A stretch of 64,000 bases of DNA from NCBI GenBank assembly GCA_037013685.1, contig CM072894.1, positions 17,726,949 through 17,790,948 of the forward strand. Direction: 5' to 3'. How positions within the stretch are numbered: position 1 is the stretch's first letter; each line of letters starts with the position of its first letter. A program made the translations under genes and the position numbers. The stretch comes from Acridotheres tristis (taxonomy: Eukaryota > Chordata > Aves > Passeriformes > Sturnidae). Shown here in pieces: positions 58,301-64,000 of this stretch. The notes under the pieces are model-generated. The model saw nothing but the letters and a program-made list of their open reading frames with translations, was not told the DNA's origin and did not search any database.

Positions 58301-58595
58301 CCGTCCCGCAGCTCCTCCCGGAGCCTCCCGCCCCCCGCGGCCCCGGCCCCGGCCCCAGACAGGCCCGGCTCCCCCGCAGCTCCGCGCCCACCCGGGCCCC
58401 CGACGCACCGATGCCCTGGATGAAGACGAAGCCTGTGATGATGAGGACGGGATGCCAGTTGAATTCCCCCGGGCTCCCGTCCCAGCTCAGCCCCTCGCGG
58501 TAGTGGAAGACCCAGACGAGGGAGAGGATGACCGACAAGAAGCCGACCAGCAGCGTAGAGGCCAGCAGCGCCAAGAATCGCCCGTAGTCCTCCAT
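52082..58595 (-). CDS. CYBRD1: Cytochrome b reductase 1 (duodenal cytochrome b), with an apparent 1-nt frameshift
   Basis: Four coding exons (58409-58595, 55365-55573, 52590-52745, 52082-52382) give a cytochrome b561 family protein of about 283 residues, close to human (286). The family passes electrons from cytosolic ascorbate across the membrane through two hemes and reduces ferric iron or monodehydroascorbate outside. All four heme-ligand histidines are present: FNWHPV (48), KFIHAG (84), YSLHSW (118) and MPIHVY (157), two residues lower than human because the start is MEDYG rather than MAMEG. Exons 1, 2 and 4 are clean. Exon 3 is 156 nt where the phase requires 155: a T5 at its start carries one extra base. 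An exact 69-bp duplication copies the exon 2 end. As written, the frame breaks after residue 132 and reaches TAA at 52242-52244 (about 230 residues, losing the fourth histidine). An assembly error is a serious alternative. Confidence 0.93.
52590..52745 (-). CDS. CYBRD1: CYBRD1 coding exon 3, frame off by one at its start
   Basis: In its conserved frame it encodes [37 protein letters not shown] and GITEKLIFA, and it hands over correctly to exon 4. Acceptor ggttttag and donor GCATT|gtaagt are good. The first bases after the acceptor are C then five T (52740-52744), one more than exon 2's phase-0 end allows. No alternative AG nearby restores the frame. Confidence 0.93.
52746..55364 (-). other. 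CYBRD1: CYBRD1 intron between exons 2 and 3
   Basis: 2.6-kb GT-AG intron. It contains the second copy of the 69-bp duplication at its sense-strand start. No transposon was recognised. Confidence 0.85.
55272..55409. repeat. CYBRD1: Exact 69-bp tandem duplication across CYBRD1 exon 2 / intron boundary
   Basis: 55272-55340 and 55341-55409 are identical, head to tail, with no mismatch. Each copy holds the last 45 coding bases of exon 2 ([15 protein letters not shown]), the donor cag|gtcaga and 24 intron bases. Splicing at the inner (lower-coordinate) donor would read through VRI to a stop, so only the donor ending exon 2 at 55365 is productive. Confidence 0.95.
55365..55573 (-). CDS. CYBRD1: CYBRD1 coding exon 2
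   Basis: Two bases plus 69 codons, ending in phase 0. Encodes [20 protein letters not shown], two transmembrane helices and the heme histidines of FIHAGLN and YSLHSW. Acceptor ttcttcag, donor TCCAG|gtcaga. Its last 45 bases are duplicated in the following intron. Confidence 0.96.
55574..58408 (-). other. CYBRD1: CYBRD1 first intron
   Basis: 2.8-kb GT-AG intron. It holds A/C-rich low-complexity tracts (around 55832-55850, 57747-57801 and 58160-58185) and a (GGCCCC)x3 run at 58339-58356. No exon or transposon was recognised. Confidence 0.8.
57747..57801. repeat. A-rich/C-run low-complexity tract
   Basis: Runs of A broken by AAAAACCCC-type steps on the + strand, in CYBRD1 intron 1. It could be a degraded poly-A of an unrecognised insertion or simple low complexity. 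Confidence 0.6.
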
Positions 58596-58830
58596 CTTTC
58601 GAGCCCCGTGCGCGGCAACGGGCACCGCGAAGGAGGGGCGAGCCGGCGGCCGGGCGGGGTCGGGCTCGTGCCCGGGCTCGGGCCCGGCGAGGAAGGGACG
58701 GGACGGGGCAGGACGGAACGGGACGGACGCAGCAGGGGCGGGAGCAGAAGCAGGGCGGCACTCCGCGCTCCTCCGCGCCCCTCCACCCTGCCCTCTCCGA
58801 GCGTCCCGTCGCATTCAGAACTCCGCCTTA
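58250..58830. promoter_or_regulatory. CYBRD1: CYBRD1 CpG island promoter
   Basis: A sharp rise in GC and CpG surrounds exon 1. GC boxes of the gggcgg type occur (for example around 58653-58662), and a GGAC-rich repeat (58690-58730) lies just upstream of the ATG. No TATA box was seen. No clear hypoxia element (ACGTG) was found in the part read. Confidence 0.8.
58409..58595 (-). CDS. CYBRD1: CYBRD1 coding exon 1 (start codon)
   Basis: 62 codons plus one base. Starts [20 protein letters not shown] with a first transmembrane helix, then [20 protein letters not shown]. The ATG (58593-58595) is in the context gaaagATGG, a good Kozak match. A farther in-frame ATG at 58814 exists but would add a low-complexity Arg/Ala/Pro extension with no family support. 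Donor CATCG|gtgcgt. Confidence 0.95.
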
Positions 58831-61800
58831 GAAAAGAATTTTCTGTGTCAGCCTGTCCCCTGCCATGGTGGCAGCCCGACTGCGTTCCCCCCCGCAGCCA
58901 AGGACTAGTAGTCACGGGTTTTGTGCCGAGAGGCTGTTTTGGAGGTTGAGGAATTCACAGACCCGCCATGAAGATAAGACACCGCAGTCATAAGCACTTA
59001 CAGATAAAGCAGGAGCGCTGTTACGATGAAGAGACAGACAACGCATACAGAAAATGCAGAGGAGGAGGAGTGCACTTAGAGACACTGATGTATTTACCTG
59101 GAGCACAGTCTTGCTATCATGATCGCCCCTTTTCCCACTGGATTCTCTCAGTGCTGCAAATACAGAACAGATACTAACCAGTTTCATATGTGGAGTCTGG
59201 CCTAAGTATGCAGGATGTGGACATTGTTCTGTTGAATAGCACAGATATATCAAATATCCACTAGCAAAGAAAGGGAATGCATGAAACCAACAGATATGGA
59301 AAGGCCCATTGCAGGAAAGTTTGAGAGAAAAACAGAAAGAAACAAAAACAGAATTGCAAAAGAGACAATAGGCAACCTGCCAAAAATATAATATGATAGA
59401 TTAGACCAGTTTGGTCAAATCATGTAGTCAGCAGTTACTTTCTGTTTTGATGTAGAACATTCAGTTGGCTCTGAAAGCTGTCAAATGTAGTAGGAGGATA
59501 TGCCCAAATATATATTCAATACTAATTTTCTGGTATTTGATTAGCTTACTTTAAAAATATATATAGTGTTGAACTGCATATGAAATAGAAGTTCATTAAC
59601 TGATTGAGAGAAAATATACTGTTTACTCTGACTAGCATTTGAGCTCTCTGGTATCTCACGCTTAAATTGAGGCCTAGAAAATGAAAGGAAACAGTTTTAT
59701 GAAATTCAAAATAGTTTCCAATTCCAACACTGTACATACTAAAGTGTTGGAAATATCTATGTAGCAACATGAAGACCAAGCCAGACTGGAGAGGGATGAA
59801 GAAAATATTTCTTCATTATTGTCTTTAATCTCCTAAAAATAGACACTGACGTTTTAAAGAAAAGCTTGACTTGAGCAGCACTTCTATAAAGGTATTTAGC
59901 TTTCGTTTGCATGGATTTGGTGTGACCTGCCCTCAGGGTTTAACTGGTTGCTCATTCTACTCACAATGGTAAGTAGAACACTTGTATTGTTAAATTTCAC
60001 AAGTCGCAGCCTCTAAGAGAAGAGCTAAGCCTTAAATCTTGCAATAAATGCACTCATGCATAATCTTGCAAGGGTGACAGATTGTCATTATATTATGAGG
60101 CACACAAGTCATCTCAATATTATGGTTAGAAAAAATTTACTTTTGTCTCTATAAAGCATACAAACTGATATAAAGGTTTATTTTAATTTTCCTTCTATGA
60201 ACCTAAATCTCCCAACTGCAAAATTCTTCCAGTTCCCACTGATTTCAACAAGCTTTGATTACATCCAGTATCCCAACAATTCCATTTAGGAATCTTCTAC
60301 TCAAGTGGATTTTACTTTAGCTAAAACTTTTTCTCTCAGAAGACTTTAATGAATCCCTATAGCTCAAACTGGTTTACCTGGTTCAGGCAGCAAATAACAA
60401 GGGCAGCAACAAAATTCTATTGAACTGAATATGAAGCCTAGTTTTACAAAGTAATGATGAAGAGTTTTTTTTTTTTAATAGAATTGAAGAAATTCTAAAG
60501 CTTAGAGGTTGTTAAATAAACTAAACCAGGACAAAGTGCAAAATAAACTGTTAGACAAAGTGAAATGTTCTTTAAGGAACATCTGTAATGCAGAAGAGAT
60601 TTCAGGCAGCACCATTAGTAACTCTGGCCTGTATCTCTCTGCATTTCCTGTTCTTCCATCTCTTCTTGCCCACCTGGTGCAAGTATCAGATTGGTACAGA
60701 ATCAGAAGCAATCCTTAGCACAGCTACAATGGCCAAGTGGATTTCATGTTCACTTGGGGATGGGAACTCAACATGATACAGTTGACTGCTAAGGGCTGAA
60801 TGACGCACTTGATGATCAGTTTGGAAAATAACCCCCCACTGGCATAAAAATGAAACTATTCTGTATGGGACTTCCAAGTCTCTTGGATCAATGAACCCCT
60901 GCTTTTGTTAACCATTACTGTGGATAAGTTCTACAGCAGTTCATAATCTCTCTTCTTTTCCAGAGCTTCTGTCTCCTAGAGACAATGATATTTTCCCAGT
61001 AAATTACCAACTCTGTCAGTGTGTGTTTCCTCTTAGCAGTTCTGTTGGGACATGATCTAACATGCACTTCTTTCTTTGGGTTGCTGCATTGTCAGATGTA
61101 GAATAACTGTAACTTCAGACCCAGAACAACTTCAGAGTAAACAGACAAAGTAAAACCAACGAAAACAAAGATTCACAGATTATTTTGAAGAGTTAACAAT
61201 GGATTCCTGCCAGTATTACATGTGTGGTACTTGGGAACTGCTGTCATCATTGCTATACCATTCATACATTTTGAGAGTAGCAGCCTAAACATAAGTGTAC
61301 ATAAATGTGTATCTGAGCAACACACCATATCACCATAGACCATTATTTTGTGCTTCTGATGTAACTTTTTAAATACAGGAAGTATTTCTAGTTTCAAGTG
61401 ACTAATAACTGACTTGTCAAAGCTGTACTTAGAATAAGAGTCGAGTCTCTTTTACCAGCTACAACTTTATCTTTTTTTCCATGCTGGAGAAGTCACTTAA
61501 TATCTAAGCCTTAGACCTGGATATTCCAGACAAGTTACAGTATCCCTTAAAGCATTTGGATGAGTTTTTCAGAAGCCTGATGGCTGTTCATTTTGTAAAC
61601 AGACAAAAGTGCTGAGATTGTCCAGTCAGCTTTGTTTTGGCAGCTAATTTAACTGACTGTTGTGGAAGCTTTAGAAATACCTCTGTAGAAATTAACTTAC
61701 CAGGAGTAATACAGACAAAGGAGTTCAAGCGATTAGGGTTTGAATGGCACAAAGAAACGAGAATGATCTTTTTACTCTTTTGGTACTGAGTTCCATGCCT

Positions 61801-64000
61801 AAGCAACAGAACCATTTGATCTTTGCTATTGAGAACATCACTAATTTGCCTTTGCAAATTGCAAATTGTGACTGTGGAACAGGACTCTTCCAGTAAATGA
61901 TTTTCACTTATTTCCACCCTAGAAAGACCTTTTGCTAAGATAAAATAAGGCACATAGTGCACTTTTTGTCCAGAATGTTATACTAGTCATAGGCCAGTCA
62001 TTGTTACCCGTGCAATGAAACTATTTATTGATCTTCAGTCTATAAACATTTTGCTTCTGTGAATTGTAGGATATTTTTCTAATAATTATTTGGTAAAAGC
62101 TTTTCGAAGTTGTGGAACTGTGGGACAATAGTTGGAATTGTCAAAGCAAGATTATAAAGTCTTACTGCTTTCAGTTTTTATTTGGCTCGTGCTTTCTTAT
62201 TTTCTTCTCTACCACTCGCCAGCCTTGCCAGCAAATTATGTACTCAAATGAAAAGAGAAAGGCATGATGGGCACTCTTTTTATGCTCAAAGCAAATCTTA
62301 TCAACAGAAGTCACTCCTTCATATTTTTTAAGTTTCTAGGCTGGGAAATTACACCTGGGTCTCTAAACAGCTATATTTATCAAATGCAAATAAAGGGCTA
62401 GCCATTTTGGGATCACATTTTTGCTTCTCTGTCCTGAGCCAATCATTGAGATATCATGGTGAAGTGGCAAATAAAAAGTGATTTTGTTGAAGTAGAAATG
62501 CTGGAAGTATGCTGCTTTGGTCCACAAAACAAAATGTTCCTAAGACAGCCATAAAATCAAGCCAGCTTTCAGGCAGTACAAAGAAGAGGCAGTGGCATTA
62601 CATATAATTATAAAGGGCTAAAATAGGAAGAGTGTGGTGTCAACATTCAGGAGTTTCCTAGATTTCCATTGCCCCAGAGCATGGAAATGTGTGCAACCAT
62701 GCTGCAAATTGCATGGCAGAGGCAGACAACATCCAAAGTTGAGACTAACTGCAGATACAGAAGATAATAGGGACAATTGCCAATGTCTGAGTCCAAATAC
62801 GAACATCCAAGTAAACACGTTAACAGAGCAATTTCCCTGCCTGTCTTCTGGCAAGCAGCTGTTACTGAAGACTGTCTGGAGAGTCTGCAAGCCTGTCATG
62901 TGGAATGCATTGTTCTTCCTGCAGCAGCTCAAGTAGGCCAGAGTTCTTGAATCATTTTGTGGAGTAATTCCAGTGAATTTTAGCTTTCCCTACCATGTTG
63001 CCTTTTTTCTTCCTGAGAATGTGCCCTTACTCTTCCCTAAAAATATACTGTTCTCAACAATACACTATTCCTTCTCCACTCAGGCAGGAATAAGGCATTT
63101 GTACTTCCAGTTTACTAAATAAGTTACTAAGCTATACTAAGCAGCTCTTAACAATCACATTATTTTAACTCTTCACTCTGCTAGGATACCTAGTTCCTTT
63201 TATAAAAAAAAAAATCAATCCCAAAAAAAAGCAATTTATTTTTGCAGTTGTTAATATTTTTTAGCCAAAGCAACCACTCTGACTCCTTTATTAGATCTAT
63301 AAATATTTGAATGCACTTACATTATTTTCTATATTCTTTCTAATTCTTTCTATATTCTACAAGAATATAATAACCTGAAGATTTCAGTCATCATTTTGTA
63401 ATTTCAATAAAGCAGAAATAAATACTATTGTTATAGAAATTACAAATCTAGCAACTAGAGGGCTTCAAGTGTCCTCTCTGAATTGTTGATACAATTCAGT
63501 TATTATTGGTGAGGCATTGCTACAGGCATATCAGATCAAGTCCAGAAAAAATAAGCTCTTTAAAGGTTTTGTAGTGCAGCAATATTTGTCAGTTAGAAAA
63601 GAACTCAGCTGCTATTTTATATATTCTTTTGTGGTTCAGTCTTACAAAATCAGTTTTACAACCTCCCCTTTTTTGCACTTACCATTTAGGATTTGTTCAT
63701 TCTGGCAACAGCAGAAAGTTTGTTTCAAAGAACCTTTGGTGAAATCCAACATAAATTCACTAGTCCATGACCTTAATTACTAGACCAATATCTTGCTTTT
63801 TGTAGGCAGAATGGTCAGAGATCCTGCTTTAAGCAGCAAACAGCAGCTCCTCACAACTGTTCTTTCAGAAAGCACTCAGCCTACATGCCACCCTCCACAG
63901 GTGTGCTTTCTAGCAGGTATTCCTTTTAACAATCTTTATTATAACTAGGAACTAAATTAATTTATTAGCTATCCATCTCGTGGGATAGCTTTTACAGTTC
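58831..64000. other. Upstream flank of CYBRD1, no gene recognised
   Basis: In the human order the next gene is DCAF17. None of the open frames here resembles DCAF17 or another family. The region is AT-rich with short homopolymers (T run at 60465-60476) and small tandem repeats near 63326-63360. A distal DCAF17 3' UTR cannot be excluded. Confidence 0.5.

Noticed and set aside
58596..58814. Upstream in-frame ATG extending CYBRD1
   Set aside because: The extension is low-complexity GC-driven sequence with no family counterpart, while the ATG at 58593-58595 fits the known N-terminus and has a good context.
61588..61962. 124-codon - strand open frame as part of DCAF17 or another gene
   Set aside because: No stretch matched the remembered DCAF17 protein, and no splice sites or family motifs were seen; it looks random in AT-rich DNA.

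Overview
The window is vertebrate nuclear DNA, almost certainly from a bird and probably a passerine. Three multi-exon genes with GT-AG introns are readable by comparison with remembered human proteins. The repeats are avian: a CR1 LINE carrying reverse-transcriptase remnants, a short CR1 3' tail, and a fragment in which a tRNA-Ile-like 3' half is joined to a CR1-like tail. That last structure is known from passerine SINEs of the TguSINE1 type.

Layout. (1) 1-6260, + strand: the last five coding exons and 3' UTR of SLC25A12, the mitochondrial aspartate/glutamate carrier; its 5' part lies outside the window. (2) 6260-8450: gap between two convergent genes. (3) About 8450-35850, - strand: the whole coding region of DYNC1I2, cytoplasmic dynein 1 intermediate chain 2. 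It has 16 coding exons, including a 60-nt conserved cassette exon, and gives 629 residues with the cassette. (4) 35270-36600: CpG island promoter of DYNC1I2, with head-to-head ZNF143-like sites and a possible TATA promoter firing the other way. (5) 36600-51000: gene-poor intergenic DNA with an old SINE, a CTCF-like site and an orphan TATA-like element. (6) About 51050-58600, - strand: all four coding exons of CYBRD1, duodenal cytochrome b, with its own CpG island at 58250-58830. (7) 58830-64000: upstream DNA with no recognisable gene.

The order SLC25A12 - DYNC1I2 - CYBRD1 and the relative strands match human 2q31, so this is a conserved syntenic block. The genes do not form one pathway: AGC1 serves the malate-aspartate shuttle, the intermediate chain is a dynein cargo-adaptor subunit, and CYBRD1 is an ascorbate-dependent ferric reductase.

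The strongest anomalies are both in CYBRD1. An exact 69-bp tandem duplication copies the 3' end of exon 2 together with its splice donor. One extra base in a homopolymer at the start of exon 3 breaks the reading frame. Either the gene is decaying in this lineage or the assembly has local errors. No clearly new biological system was found. All identifications rest on reading exons by eye against remembered protein families; no database search was possible.
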